Source: Apostichopus japonicus
Lineage: Eukaryota > Echinodermata > Holothuroidea > Aspidochirotida > Stichopodidae
Assembly: GCF_037975245.1 (NCBI RefSeq)
Contig: NC_092562.1
Coordinates: 9,465,001 to 9,529,000, forward strand
Reading direction: 5' to 3'
Length of the DNA: 64,000 nt
Under the pieces are notes generated by a model. The model saw only the letters and a list, made by a program, of their open reading frames with translations, did not search any database and was not told the origin of the DNA. The position numbers and the translations under genes were made by a program. This document shows, piece after piece, positions 46,281 to 57,012 of this stretch. Positions within the stretch are counted from its first letter, which is position 1. Every line of letters begins with the position of its first letter.

Positions 46281-46610
46281 AGGAAGGTTCCATTCGTCTT
46301 GCTGGAGGTAATGAGACAGCTGGACGTGTTGAGATCTACTTAAATGGGGAATGGGGCACTGTCTGTGATGATGCATGGGACATTGATGATGCTAATGTAG
46401 TATGCATTCAGTTAGGCTTCGCTCGGGCCCTTGAATCTCGTGGAGGTGCATCATTTGGTGAGGGAACCGGAGAAATCCATCTGGATGATGTTGGATGCAG
46501 TGGCGATGAAACTGAATTGTTGAACTGTTCTTATAGTAGCATCGACAATTGTAATCATTTTGAAGATGCTGGTGTTATCTGTTCACTCACTTCAATCGAA
46601 CCTACGCCAG
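46281..46610 (+). CDS. SRCR-B exon, unit 3
   Basis: By eye the same protein as SRCR-B1 and B2, phase 1-1, 330 nt. It lies after the frameshifted Fz3, so it is translated only if Fz3 is intact or skipped. Confidence 0.92.
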
Positions 46611-46931
46611 GTTTGGTTTTTTTTTTCATTCCTTCATGCGAGCCTACTGGCCTAAATGTTAATCCATTGTTTAAAAATTCAATCAAAATGGTACTGAATA
46701 ATCTCAATATTTACTATGTTAAGATACTTCCAAATCAGCCTATTCTGTTAATCAAAAGATTTTATGAAAGTCCACACTATCAATAACCATAGCGTTGGTC
46801 ATAATTAACCCACAAATACAATTCATGATATGTGAGTTTAAGATGCTTGTTACATAACTGAGTTTGAGCACTTTGTAACATAACAGAGTGCGTTGTGAGA
46901 TCTCTGTTTGATAACTGGTTTTCTTCTGTAG

Positions 46932-46961
46932 AGTCTGCTGATGGAAATGAGCCACTTGTAG
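46932..46961 (+). CDS. 30-nt micro-exon, copy 4
   Basis: ESADGNEPLV, with the same splice sites, phase 1-1. Confidence 0.6.
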   Translation, partial: SLLMEMSHL

Positions 46962-47078
46962 GTAACCAACTATAAGGTGAGCGCTGTAACATATCAAGAA
47001 GAAGTGTGTGTCCAACACCGCCCCCCCCCCAACACTTCCGCTATCGCCCACAAAGCACACTAATTGTTGTTTTCCCAG

Positions 47079-47405
47079 AGCCCATCGATGGAGATGTACG
47101 TCTGATAGAAGGTAACTCTACTTCTGGACGAGTTGAGGTTTATCTTAATGGCCAATGGGGGACTGTTTGTGATGATCTCTGGGATCTTACAGATGCTGAA
47201 GTTGTCTGTCTCCAGTTGGGGTTTGGAGGAGCATTGTCTGCCCCCAGATATGCTTTCTTTGGTTTGGGAACAGGTGAAATCCTGTTAGATAATGTGGAAT
47301 GTCTTGGCAGTGAGGGTAACCTTCTTGAATGCAGCTATGAATCAAAAGCTAACTGCGGTCATCGAGAAGATGCAGGTGTTGTCTGTTATGAGCTGACAGA
47401 AGAAG
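47079..47405 (+). CDS. SRCR-A exon, unit 4
   Basis: Encodes the same domain as A2 and A3; one silent change was seen (GGTCAT for GGTCAC near 47358). The C tract upstream is shortened to 10. Just after this exon the intron departs from the other units (extra sequence from about 47450), marking the right-hand edge of the near-identical duplication. Confidence 0.92.
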
Positions 47406-48466
47406 GTATGATTGTAAATTCAGTATTGGTCTAGTCTGTTATGAAGACCTAGAAATAGAAAGACATCTGTTGTAAACGTAGTGGACATATATCAGTCAAT
47501 CGTATGCTGTGATTTTGATTTTTTTTACCTGCTACTAAACATGAATTGTTTCTTTTGGTTGGTTGAAATAGGAAGTTTAACTAAACTTTACAGAGCTTTC
47601 ATGCATATCAATTATGTTAAATTTGAATTCATTAAGTCCTTGATTCTGGTATAACTATGGCAAATAGCTGTGCTATGTAGTAAACAAATTATTGTGGGCA
47701 CCAATTGTAATGAACTTCATTGAATTCTACAACGAATAGTTGGTAAGTGAAAAAATGCCGACATTGTAAGACAGTTGAAAAAGTATGTAATAACATTCAC
47801 TGTCATTGTAGGTAACCAAGTATAAGTATAAGTTAAAGAGAAACTTATTTGAAACAACTGGTCAGTTGGTAAGCATGACTATAACTCTTCTCTCAACAGC
47901 ATACAATACTTGTCAGTGATAAAGCTACTATTCTTAGTGAAATGCACTGGTTAAAAGTTCCTTATGTCACAATAAAAGCAATAAGAGCAGAGAGTTAACA
48001 CAGGCAATAATTTCTAAAACTGAGTTAATATCAGTTATCAGAAAATATTGAATAGTTTCCTTTCATGGTGTTGAATCATAAACCATGATAGATGGCTGTT
48101 ACAAGACACTTTGCAACAGTCAATTGAACTGAAACACCATTGATGTTCTATTTGGTGGAATTTAATGGTCATTTTTAGTCAATGAAACAAAACAAGCTTA
48201 GGCCTGGTATGAGTCTTAGAGCTCTGTACCTACTTTTGCATGTTGTCATTATTCTGGCATTGAAGGGTTTTTCAAAATTTGTATCCTTTAAAATAATCAG
48301 ATACTAATTTATTTATTACTTTAATATAAAGATAACTCATGTATCATAGACGTTAGTAAAGAAAATAAATCAACATCACAGCTTGTAAGTTAAAAAAAGG
48401 ATGTTACACATTTTTACACCTTTGGAAAAGTGTGCAGTCTTTAATAGCAATTTTTTTATATTGCAG
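47406..48466 (+). other. Diverged intron between SRCR-A4 and Fz4
   Basis: Homologous to the other A-Fz introns but with substitutions and insertions. For example, 47447-47545 and 47826-47999 have no equivalent or a different one in units 1-3. This intron shows the older level of divergence. Confidence 0.6.
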
Positions 48467-48871
48467 TTAATCCCACACAAGAGCCACCATCTGGAAACTG
48501 CGAGGAACTGGCATTTCCAATGTGTGCAGATATGCCCTACAGTCTCACCCAGTATCCAAACACCTTTGGCCATCTGACACAGGCAGAGGCAAAGGAAGAA
48601 GCAAAATTAATATTTGCTCCAATAATACCTCTTGGTTGCCCTGCAGCATTTTTCCAGGTCATGTGCTTACAGTTAGCTCCACCGTGTCCCAGCACAGGCA
48701 TTTCTGGATATCCTTGTAGAGAATTGTGTGAAGCTGGACTGAATGAATGTATCCAAAAATTGGAGTCGAATCTTAATCTGACTTTTGCTCCTGATATAGA
48801 TTGTTCGTTACTCCCTTCATCGGATTCAGGTCTCTGTCTAACAGAGGATTTATTTAAATCCCCAATCGTAG
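48467..48871 (+). CDS. Fz CRD exon, unit 4
   Basis: 135 codons, phase 1-1, ten cysteines. It differs from Fz1-2 at a few residues: NTFGHL for NNFGHL, AKLIF for ANLIF, QKLESNLNLT for RKLQSNVNLT. The K-S-P-I-V end is intact. The pattern of replacement with all structural residues kept points to purifying selection on the CRD. Confidence 0.93.
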
Positions 48872-49959
48872 GTGAGTTTGGTTCAACTATTCAATTGATA
48901 AAGGTCATCAGTTTTTGTTCCAAATTTTAGGATGCACAAATTGTTAAACGTTTTCAAAGGCACCATCCTTAAGGTGCGGATCCTCCAAATTAATCCCAGA
49001 TATTTATGTGTTTATATGTGACTTTAAGTTCCTTTAATAGTGAGCTTGGGTAAAGGGCTCTGAAGTAAAAGCATTTATCCTTGTTAAATTATGCTCATCG
49101 GTGACCACTGTTTGACAGTTCAGTATATTGGACTACCCAAAACAACTGTATTTCTGTTAGCTGATGTGGATTCATTCTTCCACATCAGAACAGAGGAATG
49201 AAATTGTGTAATAAATATTGTTTGCCAATGTCATCCTCATCACCTTCTTACTCTGAAGCACAGCCAGCAAGAATGTTCCTTCTATGTCCCTCCTATGAAT
49301 TGGGTCTTTGCTTGCTTGCTCAGACATGATTACAGATCGTCACCAGCAATGTACTTGCTTTTGTAAATGAACAACATTCATTACAAAACGTTTATCCAAC
49401 TACTTGGAAATGGGGATAAGTTCAGTCCCAGGAGACCTGATTTGTAAATCTATGTTTATGTAGCAAGGGTAGAGAAGAAATTATTTCATACTATGATTGA
49501 CCTGTTTTAAATGGTAGTTGAGAGACGACAGAGTATCTGAACCTTTTGATGTATGTGTTACATACTGGTGAAAGTGCAATGTTTCAAGTTTCAGATAATT
49601 GAGTGAATAATTACTGAATGTATGAACATACAATAATGATCTCTAACACTCATCAAGAAGAAGTCTCTAAACATTTTCTGGGGATTCTCCATCTGTCAAC
49701 TATATGTGGTATAAACCTGAGCTTATTAAGGAATTACTTCAATAGTTTGTTTGTTTAAAGGGATGCTAAAACCTGCTGTGTAAACGAGCAGATTAAAGAT
49801 ATTAAGATAATAATATATGTTAGTGACAATATCTTCAAAGGTTTTGTGTTTACGAGTTAGTCTGTGTAAGTTACTAGCATATTAGTTCTTACATTAAGGA
49901 AATTAGAACGCAAAGACTGTTATTGTAGCAAATCTTCATTGGTCATTATTTCTCTACAG
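48872..49959 (+). other. Diverged intron between Fz4 and SRCR-B4
   Basis: The same intron as 38259-39341 with scattered substitutions and small indels. No extra exon. Confidence 0.6.
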
Positions 49960-50289
49960 AAGAAGGTTCCATTCGTCTTGCTGGAGGGAATGAAACAGCT
50001 GGACGTGTTGAGATCTACGTAAATGGAGAATGGGGCACTGTCTGTGATGATGCATGGGACATTAATGATGCTAATGTAGTTTGCAATCAGTTAGGCTTCG
50101 TTCGAGCCCTTGAATCTCGTGGAGGTGCCGCATTTGGTGAGGGAACCGGAGAAATCCATCTGGATGATGTTGGATGCGGTGGCGAAGAAACTGAATTGTT
50201 GAGTTGTTATCATAGTAGCATCGACAATTGTAATCATGGGGAAGATGCTGGTGTTATCTGTCAATTCACTTCAGACGAACCTCCGCGAG
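49960..50289 (+). CDS. SRCR-B exon, unit 4
   Basis: 110 codons with [19 protein letters not shown], then [50 protein letters not shown] and a tail TSDEPPR. Six cysteines, phase 1-1 (CTCTACAG|AA and CCGCGAG|GTATGT). It has no upstream in-frame Met, so start-codon-based ORF searches miss it completely. Its residues are closer to the gene A exons ([20 protein letters not shown]) than to B1-B3. Confidence 0.9.
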
Positions 50290-50682
50290 GTATGTTTTTT
50301 TATTCCTTCATGAAGGCCTGCTGGCCTAAATGTAAATGCATTGTTTGAAATATTCAATCAAAAAGCATGTTCCTTAAATTACTTTATAACAACCAGTTTT
50401 CATTAGCTAATGATCTCTGTGTTAGACTACGTAGTCCATATGTAAGGGATGTTCCACCTTTTGAGTTTGATTGGATTTTATAATACTCAGTGTCCCTACA
50501 AGAGGAAGACAGATGAACACATAAAAATATAAGAAACTGTAGCTTGCTAAGTACACTATAGAGTAAATTATATTTGAACACAAGATTTCAACAGCAACAG
50601 ATTCACATATATCTGAAAAGTCCAATATGTTCAGCATAAATTATGAATATTGAATATTTATTCTTACATGTGTAGAAAAGGA

Positions 50683-52373
50683 TTAATTTTCGACCGATAA
50701 TCGGTTAGACAATCGGATCGGGCCGGTTATCAGACAATCGGTAAATAATCGGCATCGGCAAAATCCATTGCGCTACCGATTATTTGGAACCGATTATTAC
50801 ATTTCAAATAAAGGATTGTACTTTGCCTCGCTTTTGATTCCCTAAAACCACAGCGGGAAAAGAATGTAGGTCATTCGATTCAACGCTATTTAAAGCCGGG
50901 AAGGTGTGCTCATCTACAGTGTAATTGTATCGCAAGTTCTTAACGCGAGATTGTACTAATGCTCTTGGATGTACTAGCCAGTCATACAGTATACCCGCGG
51001 TAAGCTCAGGGGGACGACGTTATTATTTTTTCACTTCGCTTCTTGCATCTAACAAACCCTCCTGTTATCATGTTTAACGATTGATAAGAAAGATTAATTG
51101 TCTCGACTAAATATAAAAGCCAAATCAATATACATTTGAACCACCTTGGCCGTTTCACCGTAGGTGAAAACTGGAAAGTGAAAACAATAACATTAGGCTT
51201 TGTTCATTTTGAGTTCTACGTACATTCGGATAGTCTGGCTGAAGAACAGTTGAGTTTCATAACTGTTCAGTTTGAAAATGCGACAAAGATTTTACAAATG
51301 GATATAAAATGATGAAATCAAGGCGCCAGTTACTCAGAAAAATCGCTTAACATTTTTGGCGACAGTCCTCAGTAGTTCTACTGCATTACATATTTTGTGA
51401 TTAGGCAAGGATTCTTACGCATATTTTTGCGAAAAACCCGAAGCAACTTTTCTCCCTGACCAAATGTACCATACTTGGTAAAACAACCCCTCACAGTAGT
51501 AACTAAACTTCTTACCGCAACAGACTAAAAGCAAGTCTGATTTCCAGCGACACTTGCGACAAAGTCGATGGGACTTTAGTGTGTGATTTCTCCCACATGT
51601 AGTTAAGTCAATGGAGAGGAGAAGCACCATTGACTTACCCGTGTATGATCTTTTGAATCAACGTTCGATCGGAAGTTTTACCTCTCAGACGGTAATCATT
51701 GAAAACTTGAAGCAAACATTCGGGATTGTTTTATTTTTCATAACAATATAAAACTGTTAGCAACTGCTTATCCACTTAAGAGCCTGTGTAAGAATATGTG
51801 TAAAGGTAAGTTGGCCTGAAGTTTCGATCCTGCTAGGATCGAATTGTCAGGCCAACTTACTTTTGCACATTATTTTTATATCAGATTATATATTTCGATA
51901 TCAGCTAACGAAATAACGAATATTTTATTTACGTGCGATATACTTTTCACTTTATTTACGTTGGATTTGCAACACAGATAATGGTTTGAAAACTTTTAAT
52001 AGCAGTTGTAGAAGCTGTCCCTAACTTTTTTTTTTTCATTTCGTTAGCCAATGGCTACTATTTTTTCCCCTTCTGTAGTCACTGCCAATAACTGTGTTGT
52101 GTGTATAACTCCTCGTTATAAACGTACAGCCCCCCCCCCCCATGTATGTATTATAGTGTTCTTGACTTACTCCATCTTACTGTGAAATGTTAAGTCGTTC
52201 ATTTACATCTTTGATTGTATTGGCCTAGAACTTGATAATCATGCATAACACTAAGTCATACTTTAGGCCAGTTCCACGAAAATGATGAAATAATCGGTAA
52301 TCGGCATCGGCCGATTGTCACAGAAATTAATCGGTTATCGTAAATCCGATTGTCATATAATTGGTCGAATTAA
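50683..52373 (-). mobile_element. Decayed TTAA-flanked DNA transposon, piggyBac-like
   Basis: TTAA at 50683-50686 and 52370-52373 border imperfect inverted ends: TTTTCGACCGATAATCGG at the left, TTCGACCAATTATATGAC on the complement of the right. Both then have GACAATCGGAT and clustered ATAATCGG / CGATTA motifs. On the minus strand near 51570-51460 the frame reads RLCRKC ... FSYYCEG and, after a frameshift, CFTKYGTF. That resembles the C-terminal cysteine-rich zinc-binding domain of piggyBac transposases (C-x2-C ... YYC ... CFxxYH). The rest of a transposase was not recognised, so this is a dead or deleted copy. The family call rests on TTAA plus this weak motif. Confidence 0.5.
51798..51867. 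repeat. Long palindrome with GATCCTGCTAGGATC core
   Basis: Arms GTAAGTTGGCCTGA and TCAGGCCAACTTAC flank TTTCGATCCT and AGGATCGAA. The arms extend outward through GTGTAAAG / CTTTTGCAC with mismatches. The left half matches the repeat at 30668-30710. It can fold into a hairpin of about 30 bp. Confidence 0.8.
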
Positions 52374-52911
52374 AGAGGAAGGAATGATTGAACTTACAGT
52401 TTTGCTTCTACGCAATGGCTACTCTCTCAATCACACAAACACATGTATACGCAAACAAATCCTTACACAATATAAACGCACAGAGGTTAAAATAAATGAA
52501 AGTCTAAATCACCCCAAATTAGATTCACTGTTCTGTTCTGTAGGCACAGTCACGCAGGGTATAATCCCATGCTAGGTTCCCCCAAAGTTCCAGACTCGAT
52601 GTTTATCCAAAAGAACTTGGAAATGTAAGCAGTTCCACAGGTTATATATATAGTTGAGTAAAGTTAGTGTCCTTTTGAGAGAGCCTCCAATTAGAACAGT
52701 TGCATGATCAGCTAGTGTTTTAAATGGTAAACAGTAATAAATCTCCTAATGTAATGACAGGTAGTGAATATAGTATTGATGGGATCCTTTCGTAGCAGAG
52801 AGCAAGGCTTCTGTGTACACTCCTGTTGGACTGTTTGAGGTACAGTCCAAGATTAACAATTAAATTATATACAGATATATCCAACTTCTACACTTCTACC
52901 CAGGCAAAACT

Positions 52912-53062
52912 TAATGGCCCCCCGTTAGTTTCCGGACTCATTAGTTTCCTCTTCTGAAAACGTGTTTTTGCTCCCCTAAAAATTGTTGATTTCCTCATGA
53001 GTTCCCCGAATAATATTTTAAGGGGAGGGAATAATTGGGTTCCGGAAACTAATGGGCCCCTA
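52912..53062. mobile_element. MITE with CGTTAGTTTCCGGA inverted ends
   Basis: The left end GGCCCCCCGTTAGTTTCCGG is mirrored by CCGGAAACTAATGGGCCCC at the right. Paralogous introns lack it: after CTACCCAGG they run straight on (7351, 54518). A related copy sits at the same intron position near 63846. At about 150 bp with no coding capacity it fits a miniature inverted-repeat element. Confidence 0.65.
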
Positions 53063-53416
53063 ACTAAATAGAAGAGTCCATCAGCAGTATTTGGTGAAGA
53101 TGAATAGAATAGGGAGGATGAAAGGTTAATATGTGATAGATGAGGATTATAGGTTAGTGATGGTCCCTGTACAATGGATTGGTATGAGTTATTGGAATGT
53201 TGGTGGTGAGGGTGACATTTCCTCTCTGGGTGGTGACATCTATTACTAACTAAATCCTCCAGGGTTTGGGTTTAACAATCTGTGGAATGACTAGCAAATT
53301 ATTCAGAATATTTTTGTTAAGTTCTCACGGCAAACAAATTGGTTAATAGGATATCATTAGAATTAAAGATAGACTATTGGTGTAACAAATCTTGATTGTT
53401 CATTATTTTTCTACAG

Positions 53417-53746
53417 AGGAAGGTTCCATTCGTCTTGCTGGAGGTAATGAGACAGCTGGGCGCGTTGAGATCTACCTATATGGAGAATGGGGCACAGTCT
53501 GTGATGATGGATGGGACATTAATGATGCTAATGTAGTCTGCAGGCAGTTAGGCTTTGACCGAGCCCTAAAGTATCGTGACAGTGCGGCATTTGGCGAGGG
53601 ATCCGGCGAAATCCATCTGGATGATGTTGGTTGCAATGGCGATGAAACTGAACTGTTGAGCTGTTCTTATAATAGCATCGAAAATTGTAATCATCGGGAA
53701 GATGCTGGTGTTATCTGTATAGAAACTTTAGATAGACTTACACCAG
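53417..53746 (+). CDS. SRCR-B exon after the array, gene B
   Basis: 110 codons, phase 1-1 (TTTTCTACAG|AG and ACACCAG|GTATGG). It encodes [19 protein letters not shown], then [66 protein letters not shown] and an altered tail IETLDRLTP. Six cysteines. The donor GTATGG is closer to consensus than the GTTTGG of most type B exons. Intact domain. Confidence 0.9.
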
Positions 53747-55020
53747 GTATGGTTTGTTCATTCTTTCATGAAGGCCTGTAGACCCTCATTCCATTGTTTA
53801 AGAATTCAGTAAAAACATGTTCCTTTAAGTTCATATTTAACAACAGAGCACCCTTGGATGACATTTTAACACCATTTCTCCTTGACAAAGTTGTTTCAGA
53901 TTATAAACATGTCACTTTGATATCACCATATGATTGTTCTTCACTTTGAGTTTTGTGTTTCATCTGAGGAGTAGGCCTAGTGATCTGAGTATATTCAGTT
54001 GATAAAGTTGATAAACCACAGCTGTTTAAAGGGTAATTTTTCCAAAATTAAAAGTGGTATCTAAATACCACCTCGGCAGATGGAGTGGTTTGTATTGGTC
54101 TGCAATATATCAAAGTTGATTTTGTGCTTCAAATTATCCTTTAATGTAGGTTTGTTTGTCAGTCAGCTATTCTCATTCCAGTGCAATATATTTTACTCTG
54201 TTTTGATAATGCTGAATAAATAAGAGGGATGTGGGATCATTTGATATCCTTTGGGCTCTTTCACAAATTACTTCATACTGATTAAGCCTCTGTATCATAC
54301 AAACTCAACTATGACAATATAACAGACCACAACTCTGCCCACAGTTAAGACACAAGGGTTATTTGCTGCTCTCACACTACTGTAACTCCCACAGGTATTG
54401 TAGCCCTTCTTCTCTAGCTTACCTTAAACCAAGTATCGTGCAACCCTCCCCAAGCTCTGAAATTATTTTCAAAACTAAACATAAGACACCTACCCATCTT
54501 ATAACGAGCTGACTACCCAGGTGTAACTAAACTATAGTAAATCTGAAGTATCTGGTGAGCATGAATAGAAGAAATGGAGGATGAAAGGTAAATATGTAAG
54601 AGATGAGGATTAAATTATTCCTAAAACATAAATGTTACCTGCCTTGGTTTGCAACATACAGAGCATATCTCCATTTCTTTATCATTCATTGTTACAACCA
54701 CAATTTTTTTCAGGAAATCTCTCTTAGTAACAGCAGTTACTACAGGTCCATTTTTCATTCCCGCCTTAAGCTTTTCCCATAACCTCCTCACTTTTATGTG
54801 GCTAGCCTATGTTAGTCAAGCACATTTTTTTAAATGTTCCTTTTTTTTAAATGTTATTTTCTCTTTTGACATAATTACAGTAACAACACGTCCATGTTTT
54901 ACTCCCTACGTTAGCTTTTCCCATAGTTGTCCTCAATTGTAGGTGTCAAGCCTACATCAAGCCTACAAATTAGATTTCTCTTTTTGCTTAATTTCTCTTT
55001 TTGCTTAATTTCTCTTTTAA
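53747..55020 (+). other. Intron, SRCR-B type repeat block
   Basis: It repeats the intron blocks seen at 6542-7520. The 54649-54920 part is related to 58605-58800 and 60470-60690 (shared TCAGGAAATCTCTCT and TAACAGCAG). A 17-nt unit TTTCTCTTTTTGCTTAA occurs about three times at 54976-55018. No exon. Confidence 0.5.
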
Positions 55021-55059
55021 CTACAAAAACTGGAAGCTATATATAAGTGCTATTATAAG

Positions 55060-56900
55060 GCTGTATTCTCCACATCCCCCTGGCTGCAAAACTATTTTGC
55101 CCATTTCAAAACGTCCAAAGCCTCCTCTATCCTCGGCAAAGGATTAGCATCCATATGAGTCTTGTTGTTATTGAGCTCGATGGTCAAAGCACAACCTCAG
55201 CTTTCCATTTTTCTTCCGGACGAGTACAACAGGTGAAGCAAAAGAGCTGATCAACTCCTGTATGACTTTCTGCTTTGGTAGCTTCTGTAGGTGTTCTCTC
55301 ACCTCTTGCCGTTCATGTGGTTGTGAATTGTGTGTTAAATCTTATCACAAAACCCCACATCCAATTCACTGGTGCTGAAGACTCCTTTATGCATGGATAG
55401 CATTGTATACTTGTTAGATAATTAATAAATAACTATAATGTAATAATAACACAAGACAGGTTATTCCAGTTGTTGAGGCTCTGTATTCAATAGTAATAAT
55501 GTGTATATATTACTATAGTAGAACAATCTGTTATATAAGCTCATTTACTGTTAAATCCATATATGGGCGTAGATAGGCTAGGATGGTGGCTGGGATCACG
55601 GTAGGTATGTAACCCCCAGGTAGGACTGGCAGTGGTTGGTCTAAACTGCAGGTTGCAGTACAATATGTTACAAGCATCACTAGCACAGTCTTCCTTTCCG
55701 GCTCTGTGATGTCTGGACCAAAATCAATATCTGGTAAAACTTTGTCATATCACTGGGTTTCACCGGGTTATTAAGGTCTCAGAACAGCAACTGGTGTTCT
55801 GAGTTGTAGCATCACAAGGAGATACACATCACAAGATACACATCATATCTCAATATTTGAGATAGAATTCTACCATTTTCTGACACTTTCACCATTGTAG
55901 GGCATATGAAGACACCATTCTATAGGTGGACACTCAGTTTTCATGCTGCTCTTTGAGGCTCTCATAAGGATCTGCGACACTGCTGGCTACACTGTGCATT
56001 TGACTACCCCAGCTGTCCTTCTTGGCAACAGTACCGGTTCCTTACCACCAATCCTCACCTCGTAGATTCTTCCCTCCTCGTCCCTGAGAGCCTGCCACTT
56101 TCTCCTGATATAGGCCAAGACATGAACCCACTTATCTCCTTGGGAGAGAAGCTGCTGCAAATAATCTTTCCGAGGTGAGTTATTCAATATTTCGCGTAGC
56201 TGCTAGAAGACGTTGGACCCCAGGAGTCCAGGAACTGTCGCCTTACGCTTAGCCATTGGCATACCAACAAGATCCCTGGTTGCAAGAAACCCAGCATAAA
56301 CACTTTTCCCAAGAGATGTCACAGGCAGTTTTGCAAAGCCAACATATGGTACGTCCAGCCCTATAATTCTTCTGAAAGGCAATTTTGGTAGGAAAAGGAT
56401 TCTGTAATAGTTGAGACTTGTGAACCAGTATCAATCAGACATCTTGTGGGGAAATTATCTACAAGTAGGATCACCTCTGGGCATCAGTAATGAGCCAGTT
56501 ATCAAATTTGAGATACCCGCTGTGCGATTCTTTACGACAGGTGGAGCTAGTTTAAATTCGCAGCTGGCTGGGTGGAAACTGGGCCTAGCTGTTTTCTCTT
56601 CATCTCCGGGTAGTTTCTCTTTATGTGGTCCGGTGAGTTGCACATGAAGCAGAGCCCGCTTGGAGGATGTTGTTGTCTTTCTCCAGAGACAAATTCTTAA
56701 CAACTACTTTATCTGTTCCTGTTGAGCCTTAATTGTCTTGATTGCTCCTTCACTATGGTTTCTGTAGAGTTATCGTCAGCTGTCAGTTTCTCAGTTGCAA
56801 CGATTCTTGGTTATGGGTGAGTCTTGGTTGAGTGCCCATACCATGCAAGTGTTGATTCCTGGCATCGAAGGAGCTTAACTTGGTATTCTACAGGTTATAA
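55060..56900 (-). mobile_element. Ty3/Gypsy LTR-retrotransposon pol relic
   Basis: In minus-strand order: a CCHC-like knuckle (CFMCNSPDHIKRNY, last Cys changed to Tyr) at about 56640-56600; an aspartic protease motif LIDTGSQVSTIT near 56440-56400 continuing through GLDVPYVGFAKLPV after a frameshift; a linker DFGPDITEPERKTV near 55720; and the reverse transcriptase N-terminal motif VREHLQKLPKQ ... SFASPVVLVRKKNGKLRLC near 55310-55190. Several stops and frameshifts interrupt it. No LTR, YxDD, RNase H or integrase was found. This gag-protease-RT order identifies Ty3/Gypsy. It is a dead fragment in an intron of gene B, on the opposite strand. Confidence 0.75.
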
Positions 56901-56904
56901 CTCC

Positions 56905-57012
56905 TAAGCTCTCTACACTGCACAGTAAGTGTTATGGTGATTGGTCATGCCTCAATCTGTATTGTTTCACGTGTTAGCAATTTCCCTCCTGGTATCTGTC
57001 AACTCTGTTCAC
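56905..57012 (+). other. Orphan piece of type C intron
   Basis: CACTGCACAGTAAGTGTTAT through TCTGTCAACTCTGTTCA matches the early intron after exon 59274-59594 (59695-59792) and after 61144-61473 (61570-61670). No type C exon precedes it; the Gypsy relic is there instead. Confidence 0.6.

Larger units (their letters stand above)
36300..50289 (+). repeat. Four-unit tandem array of the module micro-exon / SRCR-A / Fz / SRCR-B
   Basis: Equivalent exon starts recur at SRCR-A 36673, 40143, 43613, 47079; Fz 37854, 41324, 44794, 48467; SRCR-B 39342, 42812, 46281, 49960; micro-exon 36527, 39993, 43463, 46932. The first three periods are 3,470, 3,470 and 3,469 or less, differing only by small indels. 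By eye, introns and exons of units 1-3 are identical or nearly so from the body of SRCR-A to the end of SRCR-B. Differences I saw: a few bases around micro-exon 1 and the start of SRCR-A1, poly-C lengths of 13, 13 and 10 before A2, A3 and A4, and a one-base deletion in Fz3. Unit 4 diverges in its introns after about 47430, although its exons stay close. Confidence 0.9.
50290..53416 (+). other. Intron containing a TTAA element and a MITE
   Basis: The first ~90 bp resemble the intron after other SRCR-B exons. The rest holds the TTAA-type element 50683-52373, unremarkable sequence, and the MITE 52912-53062. The equivalent of the micro-exon was not found here. Confidence 0.5.

Noticed and set aside
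37854-48871. A Frizzled or secreted Frizzled-related gene
   Set aside because: The CRD exons have no seven-helix or netrin-like domain nearby and are interleaved in phase with SRCR exons.
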